Shown: in pieces, positions 7,843-16,045 of the stretch
Numbering within the stretch: the first letter of the stretch is position 1
Layout: the number at the start of each line of letters is the position of its first letter
From: Clostridiales bacterium
GTDB lineage: Bacteria; Bacillota; Clostridia; Oscillospirales; Acutalibacteraceae
DNA length: 29,591 nt
Direction of reading: 5' to 3'
NCBI GenBank assembly: GCA_019416395.1
Contig: DXXH01000020.1
Span: 1-29,591, forward strand
Made by a program: the position numbers and the translations under genes
Notes under the pieces: model-generated
What the model saw: the letters and a program-made list of their open reading frames with translations, nothing else
Database searches by the model: none
What the model was told of the DNA's origin: nothing

Positions 7843-8769
7843 ATGCGCGTGATTTTTATGGGTACCCCGGATTTTGCGGTGCCTTCCTTGGAAAAACTTC
7901 TCGCTGGTGGATATGAGGTATGCGCTGTTTATACCCAGCCGGATAAGCCAAAGGGACGTGGGCATAAACTTCAGCCGCCACCTGTAAAGGAATTGGCCTT
8001 GCAACATGAAATTCCTGTTTTCCAGCCAGTCTCTCTGCGAAAAGAGGACGTTCAGGAAGAAATCCGGAATTGGAATGCCGACGTGATTGTGGTAGTGGCT
8101 TACGGGAAAATTCTACCCAAGGCGGTTCTGGACGCTCCACGGTTGGGCTGCATCAATGTCCATGGTTCCCTGCTTCCTAAGTACCGTGGCGCGGCCCCCA
8201 TTCAATGGACGGTTATCCATGGGGATCAAACAGCGGGCGTCACCACCATGTTTATGGGAGAAGGCTTGGATACAGGGGATATGCTTTTAAAAGCTGAAAC
8301 ACCGGTTGGAGAAGAAGAAACCGCAGGGGAACTGTTTGACCGGCTGAAAGATCTAGGAGCGGATCTGTTACTGGACACATTGAAACAGCTGGCGGAAGGT
8401 AAGTTACAGCCAGTTCCTCAAAACGAGGAAGAGGCCACATTGGCGCCCATGCTGTCCAAAGAACTTTCCGCAATCGACTGGACTCGTCCAGCCCAGGAGC
8501 TTCACGACCTGATCCGTGGTTTAAATCCCTGGCCTTCCGCCTATTCTTATTTGGACGGTAAAAAGCTGAAGCTACACGCTTCCCGGGTAATTCCGGAGAA
8601 GGGCGTTCCTGGAAAAGCTTTTGTCAAAGAAGGAGCTCTCTGTGTGTATTGCGGAGAGAAGGCGCTGAAGCTGGTGGAAATCCAGACGGAAAACGGAAAA
8701 CGCATGGACGGGAAAAGTTACCTTTTAGGACACCCCATCAAAGAAGACTCTCATTTTGGGTTGGAGTGA
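7843..8769 (+). CDS. fmt: Methionyl-tRNA formyltransferase
   Basis: Formylates Met-tRNA(fMet) using 10-formyl-tetrahydrofolate. The 308-residue protein begins 'MRVIFMGTPDFAVPSLE', typical of the family, and has the catalytic core 'INVHGSLLPKYRGAAPIQW' with Asn105 and His107, and 'GLDTGDML' with Asp143. The C-terminal OB-like tRNA-binding domain begins near 'RGLNPWPSAYSYLDGKKLKL'. The ATG at 7843 is preceded by GAGGGA. The C-terminal end is 'DSHFGLE', and 128 nt without a gene separate it from rsmB. Confidence 0.97.
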   Translation: MRVIFMGTPDFAVPSLEKLLAGGYEVCAVYTQPDKPKGRGHKLQPPPVKELALQHEIPVFQPVSLRKEDVQEEIRNWNADVIVVVAYGKILPKAVLDAPRLGCINVHGSLLPKYRGAAPIQWTVIHGDQTAGVTTMFMGEGLDTGDMLLKAETPVGEEETAGELFDRLKDLGADLLLDTLKQLAEGKLQPVPQNEEEATLAPMLSKELSAIDWTRPAQELHDLIRGLNPWPSAYSYLDGKKLKLHASRVIPEKGVPGKAFVKEGALCVYCGEKALKLVEIQTENGKRMDGKSYLLGHPIKEDSHFGLE

Positions 8770-8820
8770 GAAACTGTTCCATACGCAGGTGCAGAGATCC
8801 TTTAGCACCACCGCTCCTAT

Positions 8821-8840
8821 CCTTTTGCCGGATCAAAAGG
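8821..8840 (+). other. Short inverted repeat between fmt and rsmB
   Basis: CCTTTTG (8821-8827) and CAAAAGG (8834-8840) form a 7-bp stem with a 6-nt loop. No T-run follows, so it is not a standard terminator; it may be an mRNA stability or processing element. It is the only structure I see in the 128-nt gap. Confidence 0.25.
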
Positions 8841-8897
8841 GAAAGATGATTCTGGAAAAAGGGAATCGATAACGTTTCAGACAGGCAGGAAGAGACT

Positions 8898-10235
8898 ATG
8901 AAGGCAACCGCCAGACATACCGCTTTGCAGGCTTTGCTGCAAATGGAAGAAAACGAAGGATATTCCAATATTGTGATCGACAAGGCACTTCGTGCCGCTG
9001 GATTGGACCAGCGGGACGGTGGATTGGCATCTGCCATTTTTTATGGAGTGTTGGAAAAGCGTTTGCCGTTGGATTATTATCTGAGAGAGTGCCTAAAAGA
9101 CCCGAAAAAGAAGTTGGATCCTGAGGTAATGATGCTGCTCCGGTGTGGGGCGTATCAAATCCTGTATTTGGACAGGATCCCAGATTCGGCAGCGGTGAAC
9201 GAGGCAGTGGAAGAGGCCAAAACCATGAAGAAGGGCGCCTATAGCGGATTGGTCAATGGAGTGCTGCGGAATCTGGTCCGCAAAAAAGCTGTCCTGTCCC
9301 TTCCAGAAGGAGAGAATTTGAAGGCGTTAAGCCTGCGGTATTCGCTTCCCGAAGAGCTGATCTCCTTATGGCAAAAATCCTATGGAACTGAGTTGACCGG
9401 AAAACTATTGGAAGCCTTCCAGGAAAAACCGGCTTTGTTTATTCGTGTAAACACCCTGCGGATCGGGGTTCCGGAATTGGCGCAGCGCCTTTCTGACAAG
9501 GGCTTTTCCTTAACACCTCTGCCGTTCCCGGTCGGGGGAGCGATTTTATCTGGCGAAGGTTCTCCGGCAGCGCTGCCGGAATTTCAAGAAGGGTTCTTTC
9601 ACGTTCAGGATCTTTCCGCTCAGCTTGCCTGCCAGTTGCTAGAAGTGGAACCAGACCAGACAGTCTGCGATTGTTGCGCCGCGCCTGGTGGAAAAACCTT
9701 TACCTTGGCGGAACTTTTGGAAGACCGTGGGCGCGTGTATTCCTTCGATTTGTACAAAGGCCGGGTCAAGCTCATTCAGCAAGGGGCCCAACGGCTGGGA
9801 TTGGCCTGTGTTCAGGCGGAACAGCGTGACGGTCAAAAGCCCTATGAGGGTCTTCCTCTAATGGATCGGGTGCTGTGTGATGTGCCTTGTTCCGGGTACG
9901 GTGTGATCCGGCGAAAACCGGAAATCCGTTATAAACCGCTGGCCTCTGTCAAGGATTTGCCAAAGCTTCAGTATGAGATTTTAGAGAACGGGGCTTCCCT
10001 GGTAAAACCCGGCGGGTTGTTGGTCTACGCCACTTGTACTTTGAATCCCCAGGAAAATGCCCAAGTCGCCCAGAGGTTTCTTGCAACCCACTCTGAATTT
10101 GAACCGGCGGATTTTAGCTTGCCCGGAGTGGAACGGGTGGTACATGAGCCGGATTACATGTTGACTATGTTGCCCTTCGCGGGAGGTTCCGACGGTTTCT
10201 TCGCCGCCCGTTTCCGCAGAAAAGGAGATTTATGA
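8898..10235 (+). CDS. rsmB: 16S rRNA (cytosine-967-C5)-methyltransferase RsmB
   Basis: Methylates C967 of 16S rRNA using S-adenosylmethionine. The 445-residue product has an N-terminal NusB-like RNA-binding domain ('RHTALQALLQMEENEGYSN', 'AVNEAVEEAKT', to about residue 140), then the Fmu/NOL1-type methyltransferase domain with 'DCCAAPGGKTFTLAELL' (SAM site), 'DVPCSGYGVIRRKPEIR' and 'YATCTLNPQEN', whose Cys residues are the two catalytic cysteines of this family. The ATG at 8898 has AGGAAGAG upstream. The stop overlaps the rlmN start in an ATGA arrangement, so the two rRNA methylases are translationally coupled. Confidence 0.96.
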   Translation: MKATARHTALQALLQMEENEGYSNIVIDKALRAAGLDQRDGGLASAIFYGVLEKRLPLDYYLRECLKDPKKKLDPEVMMLLRCGAYQILYLDRIPDSAAVNEAVEEAKTMKKGAYSGLVNGVLRNLVRKKAVLSLPEGENLKALSLRYSLPEELISLWQKSYGTELTGKLLEAFQEKPALFIRVNTLRIGVPELAQRLSDKGFSLTPLPFPVGGAILSGEGSPAALPEFQEGFFHVQDLSAQLACQLLEVEPDQTVCDCCAAPGGKTFTLAELLEDRGRVYSFDLYKGRVKLIQQGAQRLGLACVQAEQRDGQKPYEGLPLMDRVLCDVPCSGYGVIRRKPEIRYKPLASVKDLPKLQYEILENGASLVKPGGLLVYATCTLNPQENAQVAQRFLATHSEFEPADFSLPGVERVVHEPDYMLTMLPFAGGSDGFFAARFRRKGDL

Positions 10236-11290
10236 AAACTGAGTTTTTAGACCCTAAGGACATCAAGTCGAAAACCCTTACAGAGCTCCGTGAGGAGCTG
10301 GGCGAGCTGGGCTTGCCCAAATACCGGGCCGAACAGGTATACCGCTGGCTGCATCGCGGAGTGCAGGATTTTTCTCAAATGTCCGATCTCTCCAAGGCAC
10401 TTCGGGAACAGCTGGCCGAAAAATACTGGATTGCCTGGGCGGAAGTGGAACAAAAACGGGTATCAAAAGACGGTACTGTGAAATATCTTTTCCGGCTGCC
10501 AGATGGAGAGCATGTGGAATCCGTGCTGATGCATTATCATCATGGAAGTTCTATTTGCATTTCCACCCAGGTTGGGTGTAAAATGAACTGTAGCTTTTGC
10601 GCTACGGGGCAGAGCGGATTTGCCCGGAACCTGACGGCTTCGGAAATTCTATCCCAAGTACAGGCGGCGTCCCTGGACGCAGGGGAGCGGATTTCCCACA
10701 TTGTGCTGATGGGCATGGGTGAACCGCTGGATAATTACGAGAATGTGCTGCGCTTTCTGGAACTTGTCACTTCCCCAGAGGGATTGAATCTCAGCATGCG
10801 GCATATTTCCCTGTCCACATGTGGGTTGGTCGACAAGATCTACGACCTGGCGGATAAAAAGCTCCAGCTAACTTTATCGGTATCGCTTCACGCGCCGAAC
10901 GATGAAATTCGTTCTCAGACCATGCCGGTGAATAAACGCTGGAATATGGAAGAGCTTTTGCGGGCCTGCAAATATTACAGCGATCACACAGGCCGGCGCA
11001 TCTCCTTTGAGTACGCCATGATCAGCGGCGTAAACGACATGGATTGGTGCGCCAAGGAATTGGCCGGCAGATTGCGGGGGATTTTGGCCCACGTCAACCT
11101 GATTCCTGTGAATGACGTGACAGGCACCGGCTATAAAAAGAGCGGCCTGGACCGGCAAAAGCGCTTCATTTCCATATTGGAAGCCCGGGGCATTACAGCT
11201 ACGGTCCGGCGGACGCTGGGCTCAGACATAGAAGCTTCCTGTGGGCAGCTTAGACGGAAAGTCGAAGGAGGGACCGGACATGAAAGTTGA
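10232..11290 (+). CDS. rlmN: Dual-specificity RNA methyltransferase RlmN
   Basis: A radical-SAM enzyme that makes 2-methyladenosine at A2503 of 23S rRNA and A37 of some tRNAs. The 352-residue product has an N-terminal 'LPKYRAEQVYRWLH' domain, the radical-SAM cluster motif C-x3-C-x2-C in 'CKMNCSFCATG', 'GMGEPLDNYENVLRF', 'LSLHAPNDEIR' and the C-terminal methyl-carrying Cys in 'EASCGQL'. The ATG overlaps the rsmB stop by 4 nt (ATGA), and the 3' end overlaps prpC by 11 nt. Confidence 0.97.
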   Translation: MKTEFLDPKDIKSKTLTELREELGELGLPKYRAEQVYRWLHRGVQDFSQMSDLSKALREQLAEKYWIAWAEVEQKRVSKDGTVKYLFRLPDGEHVESVLMHYHHGSSICISTQVGCKMNCSFCATGQSGFARNLTASEILSQVQAASLDAGERISHIVLMGMGEPLDNYENVLRFLELVTSPEGLNLSMRHISLSTCGLVDKIYDLADKKLQLTLSVSLHAPNDEIRSQTMPVNKRWNMEELLRACKYYSDHTGRRISFEYAMISGVNDMDWCAKELAGRLRGILAHVNLIPVNDVTGTGYKKSGLDRQKRFISILEARGITATVRRTLGSDIEASCGQLRRKVEGGTGHES

Positions 11291-12017
11291 TTTTGAAACA
11301 GACGTGGGCGCTGTGCGCAGCTCCAATCAAGACAGCTGCGACTGCGGATTGTTTTCCCCCAATAGTGCCTGGGCCATTGTCTGTGACGGCATGGGAGGCG
11401 CCAATGGCGGCAATGTAGCCAGCGCCATGGCGGTTGAATCGATTCGGGAGCAGATTCTTTCCGGCTTTGACGAGAACATGAGTAAGCCGAATTTAAAAAA
11501 TCTGATGATCAACGCTATCAACAAGGCGAATGATACCGTGCACCAAGCGTCTTTGGAACAACCGGAGCTGCGGGGAATGGGTACCACAGTGGTCTTGATG
11601 ATTGCCACCAAGGGAACGCTGCATGTGGCCCATATTGGGGACAGCCGGGCATATTTGCGGCACGAGAATGTTTTGAGCCAGATTACCATGGACCATTCTT
11701 ATGTGCAGGACCTGGTCAATTTTGGACAGATCACCCCGGCGGAAGCAAGGGTACACCCCAAGCGGAATATTATTACCCGTGTGTTAGGGGTTCACGAGCA
11801 GGTGCGTTGCGATTACGCTGCTTGGGATTTTTCGCCTGGCGACTTGGCGATGGCTTGTTCGGACGGTCTTTCCAACTATATTGACGAAGAGATTTTGGAA
11901 CAGTATATGGAAAAGTATGGTCAGCAAGGGCATGCGCTCCCCGAAGAGCTGGTTCAATACGCTGTAAAAAGTGGCGGCGCTGACAATATCACAGTGGCTG
12001 TCATTCGAAACGGCTGA
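11280..12017 (+). CDS. prpC: PP2C-family protein phosphatase (PrpC/Stp type)
   Basis: A metal-dependent Ser/Thr phosphatase that opposes the PrkC kinase encoded next to it. The 245 residues contain the PP2C metal-binding motifs: 'GAVRSSNQDS', 'CDGMGGANGG', 'GMGTTVV', 'HIGDSRAYL', 'CSDGLSNYI' and 'GGADNITV'. No membrane segment is seen, so it is cytoplasmic. The ATG at 11280 has GGAGGG 7 nt upstream and makes the usual short N-terminus. The prpC-prkC-rsgA order is conserved across Firmicutes and is tied to cell-wall sensing and germination. Confidence 0.96.
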   Translation: MKVDFETDVGAVRSSNQDSCDCGLFSPNSAWAIVCDGMGGANGGNVASAMAVESIREQILSGFDENMSKPNLKNLMINAINKANDTVHQASLEQPELRGMGTTVVLMIATKGTLHVAHIGDSRAYLRHENVLSQITMDHSYVQDLVNFGQITPAEARVHPKRNIITRVLGVHEQVRCDYAAWDFSPGDLAMACSDGLSNYIDEEILEQYMEKYGQQGHALPEELVQYAVKSGGADNITVAVIRNG

Positions 12018-12055
12018 TTTCCGCTGGATTCTACAGAAAGGTTTGGTAACTGTTT

Positions 12056-14122
12056 ATGGATAGATTCATTGGCAAGCGCTTGGACGGCAGATACGAAATC
12101 CATGAGCTGGTTGGCGTAGGCGGTATGGCCTACGTCTATAAGGCTTATGACCGGGTGGAAGGCCGCTGGGTGGCTATCAAGATTTTGAAGGAAGAATTTT
12201 CCAACAACAGCGATTTCCTTCGCCGTTTCCGCAATGAGTCCAAGGCGATCGCGGTGCTTTCTCACCCCAACATCGTCAAGGTGTACGATGTGAGCTTTGG
12301 GGATCAAATCCAGTATATTGTCATGGAATTCATCGATGGGATTACCTTGAAGCAATACATTGAGCAGGAAGGGGTAATCCGCTGGAATGAAGCGGTTCAT
12401 TTCACCACGCAGATTTTGCTGGCTTTGGAATGTGCTCATGAAAAGGGGATCATTCACCGGGACATCAAGCCGCAGAACATTATGCTGTTGCAGGACGGTA
12501 CCATCAAGGTAGCCGATTTTGGTATTGCCCGGTTCCTGCAAAGCGAAACCACTACCATGACCGATAAAGCGATTGGCTCGGTCCATTACATCGCGCCGGA
12601 GCAGGCCAGTGGGGATTACATTACCGATAAAGCGGATATCTACTCTGTGGGCGTCATGCTGTACGAGATGCTGACCGGCAAGCTGCCCTTTGTAGCGGAC
12701 AATGCTGTGTCTGTGGCATTGATGCAGCTCCAGGCAAAACCGGTTATGCCCCGTGAGCTGAACCCGTCCATTCCCAGAGGGCTGGAACAGATCACCATGA
12801 AGGCCATGGAAAAGAACCCTGTGGACCGTTTCCAGTCCGCCGGGGAGATGCTGGACGATTTGGATCAGTTCCGGCGCAACCCCAATGTGATATTCCATTA
12901 CGATCTGCAAACAGCTAATGCCCGTTATGATGCTTCCCGCAGTATGGAAGCCTATGATTCCTCACGGCAGGCGCCTTCCTATAACGACGATTACGAGTAT
13001 GAGGAAGAGTTGGTTCGTTCCCGCCGCAACGCCAAAGGCGCTATGGTTGTAAAGGGTGTACTGGTGGCCGCAATTATTGTGGCCTTGGCTGTGGGAGCTA
13101 TTTACTTCCTGAATTATTGGAATAACCGTCCCGACGAAGACAACGATCTGATCAAAATGCCTCAGTTGGTGGGAATGCTTTATGAAGATGTGATTGCCAA
13201 TGAAGAGTATTCCGGCTTCAACTTTAAAGTCACGGAAGGCAACGACCCGGATAAGCAGCCTGGGGAGATTATGAAGCAGGATCCCGAAGAAGGGATTATG
13301 GTAAAAAAGAATGCGGACGTGGAACTTTTGGTGAATGGCGGCGTGGAACAGGTGGAAGTACCCGATGTGACCGATTACACCATGGAAGACGCCCAGAACG
13401 CTATGACCGACGCCGGATTGCACAGCAAGGTGGAAACGGTTGCTGACGATAAAGTAGAAGAAGGCAAGGTTGTGTCCACTGATCCTGTGGCTGGAACGTC
13501 CGTAGACGCGGGTAGCGTGGTTACACTGAAGGTAAGCAGTGGCCCTGCTGAAGAAAAAGTGAAAATTCCTTCCGGTTTGGAAGGGGATCTGCTTTACAAT
13601 GTTACCGCCAAGTTGGAAGACGCTGGATTGACGGTGGGCTCTATCACCAAAGACGATACCAGCACCTTGCCCGCGGACACGGTAATCAGTGTCACTCCGG
13701 GAGAAGGCTCGGAAGTTTCCAAGGGATCTTCGGTGGATATTACAGTCAGTTCCGGAAAAGGCGCTACGAAGACCTTGTCCACTTCTGTGCCGCTTCCCAG
13801 CGGCGTCAACGAGGACATTACGTTGAAGGTTTACCGCAATGGCACCCAGGTCACTTCCGAGGTGGTCAATCCCGCGTATGCCAGCAGCTATACCATCAGC
13901 TTTACAGGCACTTCTGGAACAGAAACGGTTGTCATCACCTTGAACGACCAGACCTATATGGAATACCAATTCAATTTTGATTCTCAGAGTACGCAAGTAA
14001 TGCGCACGTATGAGTTTACGCCTTCTGGCGGCGGGCAGACTGACGACGGGAATTCCAGCTCCGACCAAGGCGGTTCTGACGGGGAAAACAGTTCTTCCTC
14101 TGAGGGGGAGGAAACCCAGTGA
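12056..14122 (+). CDS. prkC: PASTA-domain Ser/Thr protein kinase PrkC/Stk1
   Basis: A membrane kinase that senses peptidoglycan fragments or lipid II through extracellular PASTA domains. Of 688 residues, 1-275 are the kinase: glycine loop 'VGVGGMAYVYKA', Lys42 in 'VAIKIL', catalytic loop 'HRDIKPQN' (Asp136), 'DFG' 154-156 and 'APEQ' 180-183. A charged juxtamembrane region (290-331) and one membrane helix (about 332-353) follow. Three PASTA repeats span about 366-428, 434-496 and 502-566. After them is a beta-rich region (575-655) and a Ser/Gly/Asp-rich tail (657-688), more than the minimal PrkC layout. GAAAGG lies 14 nt before the ATG, a rather long spacing. The stop overlaps the rsgA start (GTGA). 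Confidence 0.96.
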   Translation: MDRFIGKRLDGRYEIHELVGVGGMAYVYKAYDRVEGRWVAIKILKEEFSNNSDFLRRFRNESKAIAVLSHPNIVKVYDVSFGDQIQYIVMEFIDGITLKQYIEQEGVIRWNEAVHFTTQILLALECAHEKGIIHRDIKPQNIMLLQDGTIKVADFGIARFLQSETTTMTDKAIGSVHYIAPEQASGDYITDKADIYSVGVMLYEMLTGKLPFVADNAVSVALMQLQAKPVMPRELNPSIPRGLEQITMKAMEKNPVDRFQSAGEMLDDLDQFRRNPNVIFHYDLQTANARYDASRSMEAYDSSRQAPSYNDDYEYEEELVRSRRNAKGAMVVKGVLVAAIIVALAVGAIYFLNYWNNRPDEDNDLIKMPQLVGMLYEDVIANEEYSGFNFKVTEGNDPDKQPGEIMKQDPEEGIMVKKNADVELLVNGGVEQVEVPDVTDYTMEDAQNAMTDAGLHSKVETVADDKVEEGKVVSTDPVAGTSVDAGSVVTLKVSSGPAEEKVKIPSGLEGDLLYNVTAKLEDAGLTVGSITKDDTSTLPADTVISVTPGEGSEVSKGSSVDITVSSGKGATKTLSTSVPLPSGVNEDITLKVYRNGTQVTSEVVNPAYASSYTISFTGTSGTETVVITLNDQTYMEYQFNFDSQSTQVMRTYEFTPSGGGQTDDGNSSSDQGGSDGENSSSSEGEETQ

Positions 14123-15027
14123 CGGAACCAAAACGCTTAGAGGGATTGGTGCGGAAAGGTATTGGCGGTTTTTATACCGTAGAAACCCAGGAAGGTTTTT
14201 ATACCTGTACGGCTCGGGGGAAATTCCGAAGAGAACGGATTTCCCCTTATGCTGGGGACCGGGTCCGGATCACAGGGGAAGAAGACGGGACCGGGGCGCT
14301 GGAAGAAATTCTGCCTCGGAGAAATTTTCTGGTAAGGCCGCCGATTGCCAATATTGACCAGCTGTTTATCGTGTCTTCCTTGCGGGACCCCCACCCAGAG
14401 CTGTTGATTATTGATAAGACAATCGCAGTAGCGGAATTGGAAGGGATTCAGCCGGTCCTTGTATTGACCAAGACGGATTTGGAAGATGGAAGCCAGCTGA
14501 AAGCCATTTATGACCAGGCAGGGATTCCCTGTTATGTGGTTTCCTCTGTCACAGGACAGGGGGTGGAGCAAGTGCGTGGCCTGCTTCAGGGAAAGATCTC
14601 GGCATTTACGGGAAATTCCGGCGTGGGGAAATCCAGTCTGTTAAACGCAATTTTCCCAGAATTTGACTTGAAAACAGGGGAGATCAGCCAAAAGCTAGGC
14701 CGCGGCCGGCATACAACCCGGGAAGTAGAGCTGTATAAGCTGGAAGACGGCGGTTATGTGGCGGATACCCCAGGATTCTCTACCTTTGACATTGAGCGTT
14801 ACCGGTTGACCGAGAAAGAACGGTTGGTTTACGGGTTTCGGGAATTTTTGCCTTATTTAGGGCAGTGCCAGTTCACTTCCTGTTCTCATACTTGCGAAAA
14901 AGGGTGCGCGATTTTGCAAGGGGTTGCGGACGGAAAGATTCCACGTTCCCGGCATGAAAGTTATTGTGCTATGTATCAAGAAATAAAGGATGTCAAGCAA
15001 TGGCAACAAAAAAGCAAGAATGTATGA
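14119..15027 (+). CDS. rsgA: Ribosome small-subunit-dependent GTPase RsgA
   Basis: A circularly permuted GTPase for late 30S subunit maturation, a known PrkC substrate in B. subtilis (where it is called CpgA). In the 302 residues the G motifs run in the permuted order: G4 'LTKTDLED' (about 116), then G1 'GNSGVGKSSLLN' (about 165), then G3 'DTPGFS'. An N-terminal OB domain precedes them. The C-terminal zinc site is 'CQFTSCSHTCEKGCAI'. The start is GTG at 14119 overlapping the prkC stop, with GGGGGAGG 7 nt upstream. In B. subtilis rpe follows; here rsgA instead overlaps thiN by 28 nt. Confidence 0.96.
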   Translation: MTEPKRLEGLVRKGIGGFYTVETQEGFYTCTARGKFRRERISPYAGDRVRITGEEDGTGALEEILPRRNFLVRPPIANIDQLFIVSSLRDPHPELLIIDKTIAVAELEGIQPVLVLTKTDLEDGSQLKAIYDQAGIPCYVVSSVTGQGVEQVRGLLQGKISAFTGNSGVGKSSLLNAIFPEFDLKTGEISQKLGRGRHTTREVELYKLEDGGYVADTPGFSTFDIERYRLTEKERLVYGFREFLPYLGQCQFTSCSHTCEKGCAILQGVADGKIPRSRHESYCAMYQEIKDVKQWQQKSKNV

Positions 15028-15644
15028 TTATTGGGGCTTCCCCCATTGAAAGCGAGGCAATCTTCCAGGAGTTTCAACCGGCCAAGTACTATGTGATCTG
15101 TGCCGATGGGGGCTATGAGACTGCCGCGAAATACAATATCACTCCCGATCTGATTGTGGGGGATTTCGATTCAGCCAAGATGCCGCCGCAAAAGAGCAGG
15201 AAGGTGCTCACTTTGCCGGTGGAAAAAGATGTAACCGATACCATGTATGCAGTTATGAAAGGCTTTGCCAAGGGATACCACAGCTTTGTCATGGTGGGTT
15301 GTTTAGGTGGCGCCAGATTTGATCATTCTTTGGCCAATCTGGAGGTGCTCCAGTTCATTCGGGAACACAGCGGGTATGGAGTCATTGCCGACGAGCACAC
15401 AAAAGTGTTCCTTATTCGAGATAGCCGGTTGCGTTTGACGGAGATGAAAGGTGCTACCGTATCGGTGTTTCCTTTTGGGGAGACGAGCTGCACGGTGACT
15501 TATAAGGGACTGTTTTATCCTTTGGATCACGAGACGCTGACAAGTGGTGGCGTACTCATGGGCGTGAGCAACAGCATTGTGGAAGACGCGGCGGAAATCC
15601 GGGTACACGCGGGTACAGCGTTAATCGTAGTGTACCAGGCGTAA
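15000..15644 (+). CDS. thiN: Thiamine pyrophosphokinase
   Basis: Transfers pyrophosphate from ATP to thiamine, making thiamine diphosphate. The 214-residue product has the family motifs 'YVICADGGYETA', 'PDLIVGDFDS', 'PVEKDVTDTMYAV' and 'GCLGGARFDHSLANL', with a C-terminal thiamine-binding beta domain ending 'SNSIVEDAAEIRVHAGTALI'. The ATG at 15000 has AAAGGA (14985-14990) 9 nt upstream and lies inside the end of rsgA. The next genes are the small sporulation genes, as in B. subtilis where spoVM follows thiN. Confidence 0.95.
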   Translation: MATKKQECMIIGASPIESEAIFQEFQPAKYYVICADGGYETAAKYNITPDLIVGDFDSAKMPPQKSRKVLTLPVEKDVTDTMYAVMKGFAKGYHSFVMVGCLGGARFDHSLANLEVLQFIREHSGYGVIADEHTKVFLIRDSRLRLTEMKGATVSVFPFGETSCTVTYKGLFYPLDHETLTSGGVLMGVSNSIVEDAAEIRVHAGTALIVVYQA

Positions 15645-15669
15645 CATTTTTTCTCCCTTTGGATATACT
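15641..15669 (+). promoter_or_regulatory. Sigma-E-like promoter ahead of the small membrane gene and spoVM
   Basis: GTAACATT (15641-15648), 13-nt spacer, GATATACT (15662-15669). These match the B. subtilis sigma-E consensus (-35 G/T-A/C-ATATT type, -10 CATACAnT) at most positions. The -35 box overlaps the thiN stop codon. It suits spoVM, which is sigma-E dependent in B. subtilis. This was matched by eye. Confidence 0.5.
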
Positions 15670-15714
15670 GGTTAGTGAACGAGAAAACCGGAAAAGGGAG
15701 AGGTCGATGGTATC

Positions 15715-15903
15715 GTGCTGCGTTGTGATTGTTCCTGCTTAAAAAATTACCAGACCAGATGTCTTTGCGCCATCAGTTTTGGTTTGGGAATGTCCCTTTC
15801 CTGTTTTTGCCCTGTAGGGCTCACCTTGTTTCTTTCGGCGGTGATTCTGGTAGCCCTAGGGTTTTCGTTACTACGCTGTGGAAACGGGAGGCAAGGGCGA
15901 TGA
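15715..15903 (+). CDS. Small cysteine-rich membrane protein coupled to spoVM
   Basis: I do not recognise a named family. The 62-residue product has eight cysteines: C4, C6, C8, C16, C18, C30, C32 and C55, several as C-x-C pairs. Two hydrophobic stretches (about 17-31 and 33-54) are separated by a 'CFCP' turn, giving a likely helical hairpin with a basic C-terminus. The start is GTG at 15715, about 11 nt after AGAGG. Its TGA stop overlaps the spoVM ATG as ATGA, which argues that it is a real, coupled gene. The position behind a sigma-E-like promoter and in front of spoVM suggests expression in the mother cell. Topology and any metal-binding or disulfide role are unknown. Confidence 0.68.
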   Translation: MLRCDCSCLKNYQTRCLCAISFGLGMSLSCFCPVGLTLFLSAVILVALGFSLLRCGNGRQGR

Positions 15904-15989
15904 AAGTAGTCGTGATCGAAAAACGCAAAGGGTTTGTAGGCATGCTTTTACGCAAGTTCTATGGAATCCGGAAGATCGAAGAGATGTAA
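15900..15989 (+). CDS. spoVM: Stage V sporulation protein SpoVM (29 residues)
   Basis: A tiny amphipathic peptide of 29 residues that begins MKVVVIEK and ends FYGIRKIEEM. B. subtilis SpoVM is 26 residues with the same plan: a short N-terminal strand, Lys10, an amphipathic helix with a Gly before a basic 'RK' end. There it binds the convex forespore membrane and anchors SpoIVA. Position directly after thiN, as in B. subtilis, supports the call strongly. GGGAGG (15886-15891) lies 8 nt before the ATG, so the longer frame extending upstream is not used. The residue aligned with Pro9 of B. subtilis is Arg here. The gene is ATGA-coupled to the small membrane gene upstream and followed by a terminator. 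Confidence 0.85.
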   Translation: MKVVVIEKRKGFVGMLLRKFYGIRKIEEM

Positions 15990-16003
15990 CAGCGAACATA
16001 GGG

Positions 16004-16045
16004 AAAAGGCGTCTGCTGGGGAAATCCCCTGGCAGGCGCCTTTTT
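16004..16045 (+). terminator. Rho-independent terminator after spoVM
   Basis: AAAAGGCG (16004-16011) pairs with CGCCTTTT (16037-16044). The stem continues through CTGC/GCAG and GGGG/CCCC to a 4-nt AAAT loop, with only wobble or single-base interruptions, and ends in TTTTT. It is strong and separates thiN-spoVM from the sipL-spoIVA unit. Confidence 0.9.

Noticed and set aside
15707..15742. 11-codon frame starting at ATG 15707 with a good Shine-Dalgarno
   Set aside because: The 62-residue frame from GTG 15715 has membrane-protein character and an ATGA overlap with spoVM, which is better evidence. The mini-frame could still matter as a decoy start.
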